DNA of 64,000 nucleotides from Pyrenochaeta sp. MPI-SDFR-AT-0127 (Eukaryota > Ascomycota > Dothideomycetes > Pleosporales > Cucurbitariaceae). The notes below the pieces were generated by a model, which searched no databases, had not been told where the DNA came from, and saw only the letters and a list, made by a program, of their open reading frames with translations. This document shows positions 9,908 to 22,600 of this stretch, piece after piece (position 1 is the stretch's first letter; the number at the start of each line of letters is the position of its first letter). A program made the position numbers and the translations under genes. The stretch is from assembly GCA_020747015.1 (NCBI GenBank), contig JAGTJM010000066.1:114110-178109 (forward strand). The letters are read 5' to 3'.

Positions 9908-10924
9908 ATGGATTCCTTAGTATCTCAATACAGTCGGCCAGCCTACTCAGAGGAGGGCCACAACGAAGAAGACCAGCTTCAACTGTACAGCGGCACCCCA
10001 GAACTTTCACTTAAGTTTGCCCTACCGCCAGTAGCTCAAGTATGTCTCCATCTTCTCCCATGGCCTAGCCCTTACTTTGATAAACTGATACTGTGACAGT
10101 CAGCATCATGGCTTCGCGCAATGACGGACGACTACTCCAACCCAAACTGCCCCATCAAGATTGCCCACGGTACCACAACCCTCGCCTTCCGCTTCAAGGG
10201 AGGCATCATCGTAGCCACCGACTCGCGGGCAACTGCTGGAAATTGGATAGCGAGTCAGACGGTCAAGAAAGTCATTGAGATCAACAATTGCTTGCTGGGG
10301 ACCATGGCCGGTGGCGCTGCTGTACGTAACCTTCGACCATACGGCAAAAGCAGGCATGTTGACAGGACTTAGGACTGCCAATACTGGCTTGCGTATCTGG
10401 GCATGCAATGCCGTCTCCACGAACTCCGTCACAAGCGCCGCATCTCCGTAGCTGCGGCATCGAAGATCTTAGCGAACCTAGTGTACTCGTACAAGGGCAT
10501 GGGTCTGAGTATGGTGAGGCAGTTCAGGACTTCTTGTCGCTTGTCACAGACTAATCATGGCTGACAGGGCACCATGTGCGCCGGCGTGACCCCCCAAGAA
10601 GGCCCCGCTCTGTATTACATCGACAGTGACGGCACACGACTAGCCGGTAACCTCTTCTGTGTCGGTTCCGGTCAGACATTCGCATACGGAGTCCTTGACG
10701 CACAATACAAATACGATCTCGAGGACGATGAGGCGCTGGAGCTGGGTCGACGAAGTATTCTTGCTGCTACTCACCGTGACGCCTATTCGGGTGGTTTTAT
10801 CAATCTGTATCATGTCAAGGAGGATGGGTGGGTCAAGCACGGCTTCAATGATACGAATCCCATCTTCTGGGAGACTAAGCTTAAGAAGGGCGAGTTTTCA
10901 AATGTCACGAGCGAATTGGAGTAG
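9908..10924 (+). CDS. PRE2: 20S proteasome subunit beta type-5 (chymotrypsin-like)
   Basis: Four exons (9908-10039, 10100-10321, 10373-10513, 10568-10924) give 283 residues. The propeptide of 68 residues ends at Gly before the catalytic Thr69 (AHG|TTTLAF), where the subunit cleaves itself. Mature-enzyme landmarks follow: Asp in VATDSRATAG, Lys in SQTVKKVIEIN, and the GTMAGGAADCQYW and YKGMGLSMGTMCAG blocks of beta5. It is one of the three active subunits of the core particle and cuts after hydrophobic residues in the nucleus and cytosol. All three introns use GT-AG sites and lie in conserved turns. The start MDSLVSQYS opens the only frame reaching the first donor. No lesions are visible. Confidence 0.95.
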
Positions 10925-11625
10925 ATGTATCGTAATGTGCCAGGATGGCCGCCGAAGGGTTGGCTTCCAGGGCCAGACTATCATCGAGCGAGCAGAAGGT
11001 GACAGAATGGTGCCAAAATGGGCAATCTTGGAGGCCAGAAACACCACACTATAGCGTATAGCGCCTTTACGTGGTTGCAGCCCACGATTACTCCAGTGTA
11101 TGAATTATATATGGCACGAATAGACGCATCCAATGACGACACAAACCAGATGTTGCGTTCACCTTGGCATTTAGAACAATGGATTTGTGGTACAGTGGGA
11201 TTAATTGGTTACTTATCATATTTGTTTGGCTGCTAATCCCCAATTGCAATAATGTGCGACCAGTACATCTGCTCCATGTTTGTAGAACCAAATCATCCAA
11301 AACAATAAAACCCATGGCTCTCATATGCCTATCAAACGCCTTTGTCCGATAAGAAAGGTGCAACGTACACTTTCCCAGTGCAATGGGTATAAGCAACCTC
11401 GGAAATGCAAAAAAAACGCCGCGGATTCTGTCTTGATCCTCCTGTCCAGTGCTCAGGTAGACAAAAATAACCAAAGGGCTTGTTCAACGCCAAGTGCTTG
11501 TGAAGCAAGAGCCCCCTCCTCGAGCTAAGATTGAGGATGAGAAATGATTGAAATGAAATGTTGTGAGATGAGTGAGGACACATGTGGTAGAGTTAAGCTG
11601 ATTCTGCGTAGAAAGGGCTCTCTTC
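10925..11625. other. convergent intergenic region between PRE2 and JHD1
   Basis: 3' flanks of two converging genes. Short frames on both strands have no family features. No gene is supported. Confidence 0.5.
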
Positions 11626-14600
11626 TTATCGGCTCCTCCTTCTTAGGCCAAGATCCTCTTGTTGCAGCTGCTTTATCAAGTCGATGCTCGCTTGATCTAG
11701 ATTTGGATCTATCAAGCCCAACATCCCCATTCCCAAGCCGTGTTCGAGCTTAATGCCGTCTTTGCTATCGCATCTCCTGCTGCTGGGTGTTGACTTTGGC
11801 GTCTTGCTGTTTCTACCCCCGCGTGATGGAGTGTGACTCGACTTGCGGCCAGATGAGTTGAGGCCACGGATGGAACGTGAGGCGTTAGCATTCGGCGTTA
11901 TCGGTGGAGGCGGGAAGTCGGAATTTGTGGTAAAGTTATTGTAGTTGTTAGTAGCAGGCGATGTGATATAGGGATTGTAAGTGTGCGTAGCGGAGGAAGT
12001 AGGATGCGAATTTGCGGATAAATCTTTCGGCGACAGTGGTGAGGAGGGATGACGAACAGGCTCTTGTTCAACCGCGGATTTAGAAGCAAAACCATTTGTC
12101 TGTACGTGAATGGTACTTGATAATGGAGGTGGGCCCGGAGTGAGTGGTTCTATACTGGGGCCATGGGGCTCGCCATTTGGTCCCATCATCTCGATGCCGT
12201 CCATGGGCACAGGCCCACCATTTTGGTATTCAATGGATGACATTATGCTGTCGGCATTCTGATGATACGAAGGCTCCAGTTCCATATCTTGATAATTTTC
12301 ATTGGCATATGCTTGGAGTGCTGGATCAACTGGCACAAGATCGTCGTCTGGACTGTGGTCGAGCGCTTGCTGAGCGGAGAACGCGAGATCCTGAAGGAAC
12401 GAGCCTCCACTGAATTGGTTGGGCAACGAGTGTCTAGCATGCACATCGCCATTCGTGTACTCGTCGTCATAGGAAGACTCGTACTTCATCCTCTTGGCTG
12501 TTGCCATTGAATCCTCATCGCTCACGCGTCGCTTTTTTGCTGCCGAGCCTCTCGGAATCGGCACTTCGTTCGCTTTGATAGGGTCAACATTGCCATATTC
12601 GTCGTGGATACAACGGCGCTGAGATTGATCAGTTCTATCCTAGGGCATAGTAACATTCTGCATACCTTGCTTTTGCGACAATCTGCACAAGCTTTGACTC
12701 TTCCCGATTTGAGGGCATAAGGGTCCCCATTTACGTCGGCCATGATGGGACCACCGTTCACAGGGCCATTGACCGCACTGGACTGGCCATCCGCAATCGA
12801 ATGATCGCTAAGGCGGCGTTTGACAGAGATGCCGTAGGAGCCAGACAGGTCAATCGTGTGCATACCCGGTTTCGAAGTGTCGATAAGCTCGTCCTTGTGT
12901 TTACATCGAATTCTTCGCTTCCTGCACGCATCGCAAGCTACCCGCTTTGGGCCAAGCTGAGAGGTTTTGGGGGTAGTGATGTGCGGATTGTTCGCTGATG
13001 GGCGCAAAAACCCAGTCAAGGGTCCAGAGGCGGCGGGCACAGCGTCAGCGTCGAACCGATACAAGTCCTCTAGACCATTAGGAGGCGAAGGATCAGGATC
13101 AATGTCAGGAACAGTGTCAGACGCCCTGATACGAGCAGATGACCTCTCAGCTGTCGCTCGGAGAGCCTCGTTCATCGACTCGCGTTCCAACTTCTTGACC
13201 TGGGCGGCGCTCAGCTTCTTCTCGCCAGTCTCTGCTGCTTCAGGTAGGCTAGCATCAGGGAAGGCCCATGATGGAATCGATTCACTTCCACGCTTCCAGG
13301 CGATCCACATCGCAAAGTGTCGCGCGAGAACGAGCGGATCGCCATGGCCTTTCGGGATCGATTTATTGACTGCACTCCGAGTCTTCTGTGGCACGTCAAT
13401 CTTGTCCAACGAGATTAAGACAGTCCTCCAGACGTAGCTGAGAAGATCTGGAAGCCCTTCCAATTCGTGCTTCGAATAGTAGCGTCGGTTATAGTTTGCT
13501 GCTCCAAGGTGCGAGTTGTGTCCAAATCGATCAGTCTCGCAGTAGATTGGCGTAGAACGCTTGTATTGGTTACCACTCTGTAGGAGCTGTTGGACAGGCT
13601 CTGGGACCGGGTCTTCCTCGAGGTACTTTATGGTGGTCAACCACATGATTTTCTGAAAGAATGGATATCGGAACTGCAATGCGACCTTTGTGTTTTTCTC
13701 AATCTCCAAGACCTTGATTTGCATGCCGTAGTGTATACGAGTAAGGAAATTGCCTCCGATCACCAGGCTGTCCTCGGGAGTCCACACGGCATGGATCCAG
13801 CCGGACGGAATCAACATGGTGTCTCCTGGATACAGGTCCACTCGGTAACACTCTTTTACCTGCTTGCCGAGCCAGTCATGTCCTTGATTGGGGGAGAGAC
13901 ACCAATCTTCATACTTCTTCAAGTTCTGTTTTGTTGGAGGAATGAAGAAAAACACCTTTCGGCCTTTGACGATGTGGTAGTATACCGAAGAACCACCAAA
14001 GTCAATGTGGAAGTCGGTGAAACAGTCGGCCACAGACATCAAGCAGTAAAATTGCACTGGCGGAGGCGCAAACTTGTCGTCGTCCCGCCATACAGAGTCT
14101 TGCAAGTCCATGTCGCGAACAGCTTTCGGTCGGCGGATGAGCTTTCCAAGCTTACTGCGGGACACTTCGAGGCTGATGACATTGCGTACAGGCTTCTCGC
14201 CCTGTTGCTCGTAATAGTCGGCCCACTTGCCCATGGTCCATTTCTTGCCTTCTCCTTCCTGGGCTTTCACGTCAATGACGGGCACGGGCTCGTTGGGGCC
14301 ATAGAGTTCTGCGACACGGCGGACGGTCAGGCCCTTGGGAATGACCATATCCAGGCTATCCTGGCCATCGTCTACAATGATTTCGTACTCAAACTGCGAG
14401 GCTGGCGGGTCTGCCTGATGGCTGAAGCCGCCCCTGAATGGCTGCGGCGGAAAAGTCGCTTCCGGGGGTTGTCCGGGTCGAGGATTTAGAGCCCCAGGAA
14501 TCAATATTGGTTCCTTGAAGCCATTTGTCTTCTCAAGGAAATCGCCGGTGACGAGCTCGGGTGGCATGCGGGCGAACGCCTCGGGGGTAAAGTCAATGTC

Positions 14601-16384
14601 GCCATTTTTGAAAGCAGCAATGTAGTGGTGCTCGGGATTGTCGTCTGAAGTTTTGAGAACGCCTTCATTCAGGCCGGCATAGTCAACAGTTGTGTGGGCT
14701 CTGACGGATTTACGAACCTCTGGACCAGATTAGAAGTGTAACCCCAATGTGCGTCGGTAGACCTACTCGTGGTGTCGCCAAACTTGGGTCTACACGGCTC
14801 GCAGTAGAATTTGTTTACGTCCCGTACCTCTCGCTCACTGTTGAATCCAGCGCAGGCGTAGTGGTACCACTCCTTGCAGCCGTCACAGCCAATCCACTGC
14901 TCCCCGTCGCCGACTTTGATTCCTGATTCGGAGGACTTGCAAGCGGCACAGATAAGCTCTGGTTGCTCGACGGTGCTCTTTCTAGGGGGCTGGCGAAGTT
15001 GCTCAGCCGGGCTTGGCCTTGCTTGCTGACTGCCCGGAGGAAGAGATCGAGCCCGTGAATGAGCAAAGAAAGAGCCACTGCTCGGTGATGATGGAGCTGG
15101 GATTGAAAACGAGTGGCGGCGGGCTTGCGCGGTAGAATCGTGCGATCGGTCTGTCATGTGCGAATGAGGCGCGTTACTCTCTGCTGGCATGGCAACAGGC
15201 TGTTCTGCGGGAAGGCTCTGCGGGGATTGGAGCTGATCTGGGGCTCCCGAGGTGCTCGCCGATGACGCGCTTTTCGGCTTTGGGGTCGATTTTTTCCGCT
15301 TACTGGCAGATGGAGTGCCACGAGGGCCACGCGGCTTGCCCTTTGGCCACCCCTGGTGCTTCTTTGGCTTTGGCTCGTCTATTGGCATGGATGTCTGCAT
15401 TGCAGAGTGTGGCGCCGTGCTAAACATCTCTTCTGGTGGTGTATGTGTTTGTGCAGCCGATGCCGTCTCGACTGCGTCAGACGGGTCCAAAGGTTGGGTT
15501 TGAGGATGCTTGACACTGGCGGGAGCGTGCACGTGCTGGAGAAGGTGACTGACGGGCTGCAATGCTGGCAGATACGGGCTTGCTGGCTCATGCATTTGCA
15601 GTGTTTGCAGTGCAGCTTGTTCGGCGGGTGTTGGGTATGAAACACTCGACCGCTTTGCAGTCGAGGGCGGTGAATGCGCCGTGTGAGCCGAGACATTGAA
15701 GAAGTCGAGCAGCAATTGAGCATCAGAGAGGCGATCGGTGCCGCCCTCGCTCTGGTGGTGCGATGCAGGCGCACGGCGATCCTGGTACATGCGCATCCCG
15801 CTGTCCATCATCTGCTCGACATTGTAGGACCAGCCTGGAATGTGGCTAGTGGCCGGCCGCGACTGGGGCTGCCCGTACGGCGGGGACACGAAGAACTCGG
15901 AGCGCGCTCGCTTTGCTGGCCGCTCGTTGTAGGAGTAGGCGGCATCTCTTGGGTACGTGTGTTTGGCGGCGCGGTGGCCCACGGGCTGGGGGATGGGCGC
16001 CGGCTCAGTCGCTGCGTAGGGTTGGCGGCGGGCAGGCTCGAGATGGGCTGGGGTTGTCTGCTGCGATGTTATGGCAGCGTCGGCCAGAGCGTCAATGGGC
16101 GATGCCAGCGACTGCGAGAAGGGCGGGAGCGGCTGCGAGGGGAGAGCGGAGCGCTGGGGCGGCTCGAGTGCGACGGCCGGCGAGCCCAGCAGCTGGGTTC
16201 CAGGGCCATTGGTGTATTTGCTGCGGTAGGTAGACGCTGTGGGGATGGCGGCGGCGGGGGGTGCTCTCGAGGGCGCCGTCGGCGGCAGGACGGGCGACAG
16301 AGGCTCGTACGCGGGCGGCGGGGGCGTAGCAGCGCGCGCCGGAGCTTGTCTGTACTGCGCCTTGAAGGAAGATATCTTCCGCAT
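11626..16384 (-). CDS. PHD-JmjC histone lysine demethylase, JHD1 type
   Basis: Exons 16384-14767, 14719-12667 and 12619-11626 join across two 47-nt introns to give 1554 residues. Residues 1-470 are disordered and Pro/Ser-rich with an AT-hook-like basic tract (GWPKGKPRGPRG). A PHD finger follows (CAACKSS...CDGCKEWYHYACAGF...CEPC). Then comes the JHD1 linker (VRAHTTVDYAGLNEG) and the JmjC domain with iron ligands H-I-D in TDFHIDFGGSS and His in SGWIHAVWTP. The family demethylates histone H3, classically H3K36me, using Fe(II) and 2-oxoglutarate in the nucleus. After JmjC come two C-x2-C-x6-C-x-H motifs (CDACRKRRIRCKH; CADCRKSK/RRCIH), the second spanning intron 2. They resemble the Cys-rich module after JmjC in fungal JHD1 proteins and the halves of a Zn2Cys6 cluster. 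The C-terminal 310 residues are low-complexity. Confidence 0.9.
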
Positions 16385-17293
16385 TGTGCTGGCGGGCGCC
16401 GGGGGTGGTGGTGGTGGCGCCGGGGGTGTCGCTCGGGCTGGCGTCTCAGAGTGTAGCTATGGGGCGGCAGCGCGGTGCGAGTAGGCGGAGCAGGCGGACG
16501 CGGGCATGTCCTGGGTCGAAGCGGCCACGGCGCGGCGACGAGTGAGCGAGTGTCGGAGGGGAGGAGAGGCGCGAAGGGTGGGTGTCGGTTGGGGCGGGGG
16601 AGGGGGAGGGGGGAGGAGGGAGGGAGGGAGAGAATGCGGTGGTGTGGTGGAGGAGAGGGCGCGGAGGTTTTGGTGTGGGGAATATGATTGGGAAAGTCAA
16701 CGTCGAGCGGCGAGCATTGGCGAGCAGGGCGGGCTCAGAGTCGGCGGCAGAGGCAGCGCGCAACGGCTCTCACAGGGGCGATGGGGGGGGGGTGAGCAGA
16801 GGCGCGGGTGCCAGGCAGTCTGTGTTTGTGGTGCGGAATCGGGGACGAGAGAGGACCTTGGGGACGAGCCCGCAGGCCATGGCATTCGCTCCAGCAAGCG
16901 TCTCCGACTGGTGCTCGTCGACGACGTCGTCGCGCACGGCTGGCAGCGCGTTGCTGGGAGCGCTGCGCCGCGAGCCGGTGGGCCTGGGCGGGCGTCCTCT
17001 GGGCTCTGGGAATTGAGCGCGCCGTCACGCTCGTCTGCGCCGTCACGCTCGTCTGCGTCGCCCGCTGCCCATGCCGTGGCCGTCGCCTCGAGTGCTGCTC
17101 GCCGGATCCAGCCCGCACGTGACCCGCCGCGGTGCCAAGGGCGCCCGTGGGCCATGAGCAGCCCGCGCCTTCACCACCGTCCTCGCCCACCACCACCGCC
17201 CACCGCCCGCTGCCCGCCGCCCTCGTGCCCGCCCATCCAGCAGCAGCCCGTCCAGCATCGACCCCCGCCCCTCGCCAACCCCGTCGCCAAAGT
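16385..17293. promoter_or_regulatory. GC-rich divergent promoter region of JHD1 and SF3B6
   Basis: About 0.9 kb of strongly strand-skewed, G-rich or C-rich DNA between divergent start codons. Overlapping long frames on both strands come from low stop-codon density and look like composition artefacts (runs of Gly, Arg, Pro and Ala). Confidence 0.5.
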
Positions 17294-17904
17294 ATGAGTA
17301 GAGGCGGCAAGCTCGCTCCAGAGGTCAATCGGTACGTCCGCCCTGGTCCGCGTTGCCCTGTGGCCTGCTGTTGCGGCCAACTCACACGACCTCCGCTAAC
17401 TCGTCTTCCCCCCCCTCAGAGCTCTCTTCGTCAAGAACTTGAGGTCTGCGTCTGCCTGCAAGCACGCCTGCCGTCGCCGCTAATCCCCCGCCAGCTTCAA
17501 CGTCACGCCAGAAGAACTCTTCGATCTCTTTGGCAAGTTCGGCCCAGTGCGGTACGTCGCCCTCCGCTTCTTTCGCTCTGCTTTGTCGCCTGGCCTTCTG
17601 CTTGCACCTGCTAATGTGTCGCAGCCAAATCCGCCAGGGCATTGCCAACAACACAAAGGGCACTGCTTTTGTCGTCTATGAAGATGTCATGGACGCAAAA
17701 TCAGCCTGCGACAAGCTCAACGGCTTCAACTTCCAGAACCGCTACCTCGTCGGTGCGCACCCGATGCCCTCTTGCTCTGGGCGCCATGGGCTAACAACCG
17801 CAGTGTTATACCACCAGCCGGACAAGATGATCAAAGCCGCAAACGATCTCGCCGAGCGCCAGGAAAACTTAGAAAAGCTCAAGAAACAGCACGGCATTGA
17901 TTAG
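17294..17904 (+). CDS. U2 snRNP/SF3b subunit SF3B6 (p14), RRM protein
   Basis: Five exons (17294-17331, 17420-17443, 17496-17552, 17625-17752, 17804-17904) give 115 residues and are confirmed by perfect frame joining. The spliced protein reads MSRGGKLAPEVNR-ALFVKNL-SFNVTPEELFDLFGKFGPVR, then QIRQGIANNTKGTAFVVYED. This is an RRM with RNP2 (LFVKNL) and RNP1 (KGTAFVVY). The C-terminal helix VLYHQPDKMIKAANDLAERQ matches SF3B6. The family contacts SF3B1 and the branch-point adenosine in the spliceosome. The gene is intron-dense: four introns in about 610 bp, one exon only 24 nt, so no long frame reveals it. It is divergent from JHD1. Confidence 0.93.
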
Positions 17905-18573
17905 GGTTGCGCGAGGCCCCAGGAAACGGTGATATCGCGCGAGCGACATGATGAAAAGACTCCTGTGGGCCTCAAGACCGATAGCGTAATCTCAACACGC
18001 TCTTCGAGCCGCGGCGGCGATACGCGCACCTCGACAACTAGCTCAAGAATGGCGGGGGAAATCGACCCTGTTTCAAAAGAAACTGCAACTACTGCCTGCC
18101 GCAACTGCGACTGGCACACGCTAAAGCAATCTTTGAAAGGGCTATGGAAGTCGGCACACGGAGCTGCGTTGAAGAGGTCATGACACTTGTACGAACCATG
18201 ACGGATTACTGCATTTTATTGCTTTGGCTCATGATAACTAAGAAAGCCGCAACAAAGGATTGGGCTGGGTTTTCGGGATGTACCGATGCGTCGGCTTTCC
18301 TTCTCATACATCGGACCGACGGCTAAAAGCTTCAAATGGTCGATTTACAGAATTCAACGAGTTCTTCTTTCATCCACTCTCCAACCTCTCAGAGTCACCT
18401 TCCCACTTCGCATAATTCGTACCCATATCTGACATTGAAGCTGCTACGGCTGAAATCTATTTCCACACAATAGCTTCTCAATGGTCTACTGTTTCGTTTC
18501 CTTGTCTTCGAAAACTGGAATTCGTATTGACAAATGCAGTAGCCTTGTGGAACTACTACGTGTGAAGGACTTT
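17905..18573. other. convergent intergenic region
   Basis: 3' flanks of SF3B6 and of the membrane-protein gene. Small frames here have no recognisable domain. Confidence 0.5.
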
Positions 18574-19167
18574 TCACACACTCAAAACTCTTATACCTCC
18601 CACAACGAAAGACACCCAGGCCACTACATCTACAGTGCACATTCTCACCCTATGGTAGCTGACCCATTCTTTGACATTTCCCATGGCAATCATTTCCCCT
18701 CCCTTGGCCTTGTCGCCCTTGGTTTGTACAGCGCTAGCCTTGAACAACCCATTTACGCTTGGTACTACAAGTGGCACAAACGCGTAATGCGCGACTGCAG
18801 CAGCCAATCCTACAGAATAGAATATCTCATCTTCGCCAAGACCAGCAGGTAACACCCAAAGATTGGCAATCGCAGACAACAGAGTAATCGTATTTAGTCC
18901 AATGACGCTCCAAACTCCCGTGCCAAAGAAGTTGACGAACCACCGAGGAACCACTTGCTCTTTGGCTTTTTCCATCTCTTCGACTGCTGCGCTCGAATTG
19001 GCCAAGGATCTATCATGGATGGTATGAATGAATGACGATGTAGTGAGCCATTCCATGTAAGCATGCGTGAGCGACGCCGTAGTGCTGAGAAGCGGCACAA
19101 TGCGGAAAGCTGTTAGGAGAGGCCGTGTGAGGCTAAAGCTGAGGCCTAGAACCGCAACAGTTGCCAT
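18574..19167 (-). CDS. small multi-pass membrane protein, DUF1772-like
   Basis: One uninterrupted frame of 197 residues with four hydrophobic segments: residues about 2-30 (ATVAVLGLSFSLTRPLLTAF), 75-105 (WSVIGLNTITLLSAIANLWV), 112-135 (FYSVGLAAAVAHYAFVPLVV) and 172-195 (CTVDVVAWVSFVVGGIRVL). The layout of about four helices, with an invariant-looking W-x3-H-x-x-R before the last helix (EWVSYHRVRM), resembles DUF1772/anthrone-oxygenase-like membrane proteins. The resemblance is weak, so I do not assign a reaction. Codon use and hydropathy support a real gene. It is convergent with SF3B6 and has the same orientation as UTP20. Confidence 0.62.
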   Translation of the reverse strand: MATVAVLGLSFSLTRPLLTAFRIVPLLSTTASLTHAYMEWLTTSSFIHTIHDRSLANSSAAVEEMEKAKEQVVPRWFVNFFGTGVWSVIGLNTITLLSAIANLWVLPAGLGEDEIFYSVGLAAAVAHYAFVPLVVPSVNGLFKASAVQTKGDKAKGGEMIAMGNVKEWVSYHRVRMCTVDVVAWVSFVVGGIRVLSV

Positions 19168-19609
19168 GTCTGTGTCTGACTCGAAATATGCTCCGCCAAA
19201 GAGTCAACAGCCGTGCTGCTGGGACAAGGCTCAAAGGTTTGCGAATAAGGGTTTTGGGTATAATCAAACCAAGAGCAATTCAAGCCACAATGCATTCAAT
19301 TCCTGATGCGTCGAAGACGACATGCGCAGAAGGTATGCAATAATGATGACCCGACACGGATGCTTTTATAATCGGTGAAATCGATATCTTGTCATCTTTG
19401 GGTGGTCTGACAAGCCCGGTTGATATCGGGTCAACGTTCAAAGCACCGCACTCGAACCGCAAACCGACATTTGTAGACACCACTAGTGGTAAGGAACTTC
19501 GTGTTGTTCTTTTGTGACCTATGCTCATGTACGCCATATCTCATGCTCAGTTTTTCCTTATCCAAAACCCCTGAAATGTAAAAACCATAAACAATATTAT
19601 TCGCTCGGA
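19168..19609. other. intergenic region, UTP20 3' flank
   Basis: Short spacer between two minus-strand genes; it should contain the UTP20 terminator and the promoter of the membrane-protein gene. No gene seen. Confidence 0.5.
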
Positions 19610-22600
19610 TCACCATCCCCTTCTCCGTCCCCGATGCTCGAGTCCTTTCTCCTTCCTCTTATCTTTCTTGATGAAATTGCGTCTTCTCTTTTCCTTTCCC
19701 CACCTCTCCGGATCAGCAACTGCCTCGACCTTCCTTTTCCTCCTCCTCTCCTCTCGTCTCTCCTTGGCAGCCCTCTGTACGTCGCTCATTACCTTCAAAT
19801 ACTCTTGCGTACCCATGCGCTTCTGCAGCGTGTTCATGATTTCACGCGCCTTATCGATCAGCGACTTGTAGGTATCGTTTGGTTCGTTGAGTGTTGTGAC
19901 TTGTGTAAATACACGTGGAACCGTTGTAGCAGGGTCAACCATGGTGTTGAGAGTAGAGAGCAGATGGGGAAGTGAGGTGGCGAGCGGTTCGAGGGGAAAC
20001 TTGGTGGCGATGGTTTCTAAGAGGTTCAAGGTGGCGCTTTTGGCGTTCAAAGAGCTTGTATCGCGGCGCACGATGCCTGAGAGGCGGATCATGAGGCGGT
20101 GGATCGCTGCTGAGTGTGCCTGCTCTGACTTTGAAGTCTCAGCTAAAGGCGAGATGCCACCAAGGTCGTTAGGTACAACATCTCTCTGCGCAACTCCATT
20201 ACCTTCGAGTACAACGTTGTCTACCTCCTCCTCCTCCTCCTCCTCCTCCTCCTCATCATCATCATCTTCAATCTTCTGCCATTGCCATTTCGCTCCATTA
20301 ACAGCAAGGCATCGTGCTAAGAATGCGATGTTTTTCACGCTTTGTATGCATAGCTGCTCTGTGACGTTTGGATTAAGCAGATTCTTCAAGAAAGCGTTGC
20401 TCAACTGAATCATGCTCTGCTCCGCGAGCTGCAGACCACCTGATCCCTCCAAGGGCAACATATCGAGGCCAGTGTCCTTGTTAGAAATACCAAGATGAGC
20501 GAAGTAGGTCCCCATCAACTCCGCAGCCTTGAGCTTAACCCACGCATGTGGGTAAGATGCGCTGGCCTGTATCGCCGTCCACAAGCTTTCTTTGCTTGCT
20601 GAAAGCATGACATCTGTATATTTTTTGCAGGCTTTGAAGAGAAGCGTAAGCGCGTAGTACAGCAACTCCCAGTCTTCGTCATCGCGTCGTGTTAAACACT
20701 TGTCAATCGTCGCATCCAGACGGCCTAAGACAAATGACAATTCCTTCGGTGTGTCATCATCTTCCAAGGCCTCGAAGTAATAACCCCAACACTGGATGCC
20801 AAGTCTTTTCAGCCCCACGTTCTCATCTTGCTCTAACCAACTCTTGAGGTCCATTGCGAAACTCTGTTGCCTTTTCTCGCTTGCCTGCTGAAAAAGTCTT
20901 TTGACGAGCAAACTAGCTAGCTCTCGGCATTTGCTTGAGTCATCGTTCGCCAGAGTATTGACCAAAGGTAGAAAAATCAGTCCTTGATATTCATGTTGCG
21001 CATCATCCGGGAACCTTGGCAAAGCCTTCGTGATGATGAGGTCCAGAGCATCCATGACGGACTGTCTACCTTCGACATGCTCGTACTTCAGGTTTTTCAA
21101 TAGAAACTCTATCTGTCTTTTAAAACGCTTCTCGCTCTGTGCATAGGATGTCAGGAATTGGAAGTAGTGATTACGAGCCACATCTCGGGCAGATTTTGTC
21201 TGGTTAGTGATCATCATCTCTGCAACCTTGTCCATAGCCTCATATATCTCAGGTATGTCAAAGCGGCGGTTCATAACAGCTTTAAGGAAGCCGAAGGTAA
21301 CACCCGAGCGGTCTGGCTCGTCTAGGTCGGGTAAGATACGCTTGAGGAGATGGCCGATGTCTCGCTCTTTGATTGCAACATTGGGCCTTTCGCGAAGCAC
21401 AGCGGACACAAGCTTTAAGGAAGCTTGTGCAAGTTCGGTATTGGATGATAGTGCCCCCTTGATTGCACGCATTGCTTCGTCAATGTAAACGGGGCAGCTG
21501 TCGTCTAGCTCTATCATGGGAACTTTGATGATCGTCGTGAGAAGGCGAACAGCTGACACCTGTACTTCTTCCTGTCCTTGCACCATAGCATCGCCGATGA
21601 TCGGCAAAAAGCCAGCTAAGTTCTGAGAAGTCTGAAGCTCTTCATGCTTTCGCAGCACTGTTCGGAGAATATCAAGACCAAACCGAATCATTTTGTACAA
21701 GTAAGATGATGTTGAGAGACGAGCGCCAGACTTGGCCGCTCCCCTGTTGTTAACCAGGTACCGCTTATTTTTGGGATCCATTTTGGGTTTTTTGTCGGAA
21801 GTGGCGTTCGCAGCATAGACTTCTTTAATCAGCTCGTAGCAGAATACCAGTATGTCCCTGCTGTTGATCGTTGGATTCTGAAGTACGCCGAGCCCAATGC
21901 GTCGAAGGAGCTCGTCAATCTTTTGCACCATTCTCGCATTCAGCTTCTCGACAAGCAAAGACTTGATAGGAAGGACGAGCTTGATGATATGAGCTGGGGT
22001 CACTGATCGTGCTATGATGTCCATTGAGTCAAAGCTCTTGCTGCTTTTCACCTCCTTCATCTTGCTGATATACTCCTCCGCATCCTTTTCTTGTCCTGTG
22101 ATACCGAAAGTGTCGTCCATGACAATATCAACGATATCAGCAAGGCAGTAGTCAAGATCGCCTGGCTTCATTTGCTCCGTCAATTTGACGAGAATATAAT
22201 GGAGCGTGAATGAGAGAACATGTAGTTGATAGCCCCTCTGAAGAGCTGTCCGTAGAGCCTTGATGATGAAACCTAGATATTTCGGGCCCATGAGTACAGC
22301 AATGTCGCTAAGAGTGTTTCTTGACATATCTCTACTTTCTTGTGCGCGACTCTTGAGGATATAGCAAATGTCCAAAAGAACTGCGGGCAAGCGAGTCTCA
22401 ATTTCATGCGGTGGAAGCACGAGAAGCACTTTTGCAACTGCGATAGCGATTGGTACTCGCAGACTGACTGTTGCTTCGTCCTTCTTGTGCAGAAAGTTAG
22501 TCAAGTCGGGCAGGAAATGATTGATCAGATCGTTAGTCAGCTTCTCTTGTTGTGGGAGCGTCTTTGTGAGTGTTGACGCAGGTTTCTCAACATCCATAGC

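Noticed and set aside
16506..17385. Several long overlapping frames on both strands between JHD1 and SF3B6
   Set aside because: GC-rich DNA lacks stop codons; the translations are runs of Gly/Arg/Pro/Ala with no family features.
18481..18852. 123-codon plus-strand frame
   Set aside because: Antisense to the membrane-protein gene, which has the better hydropathy and length.
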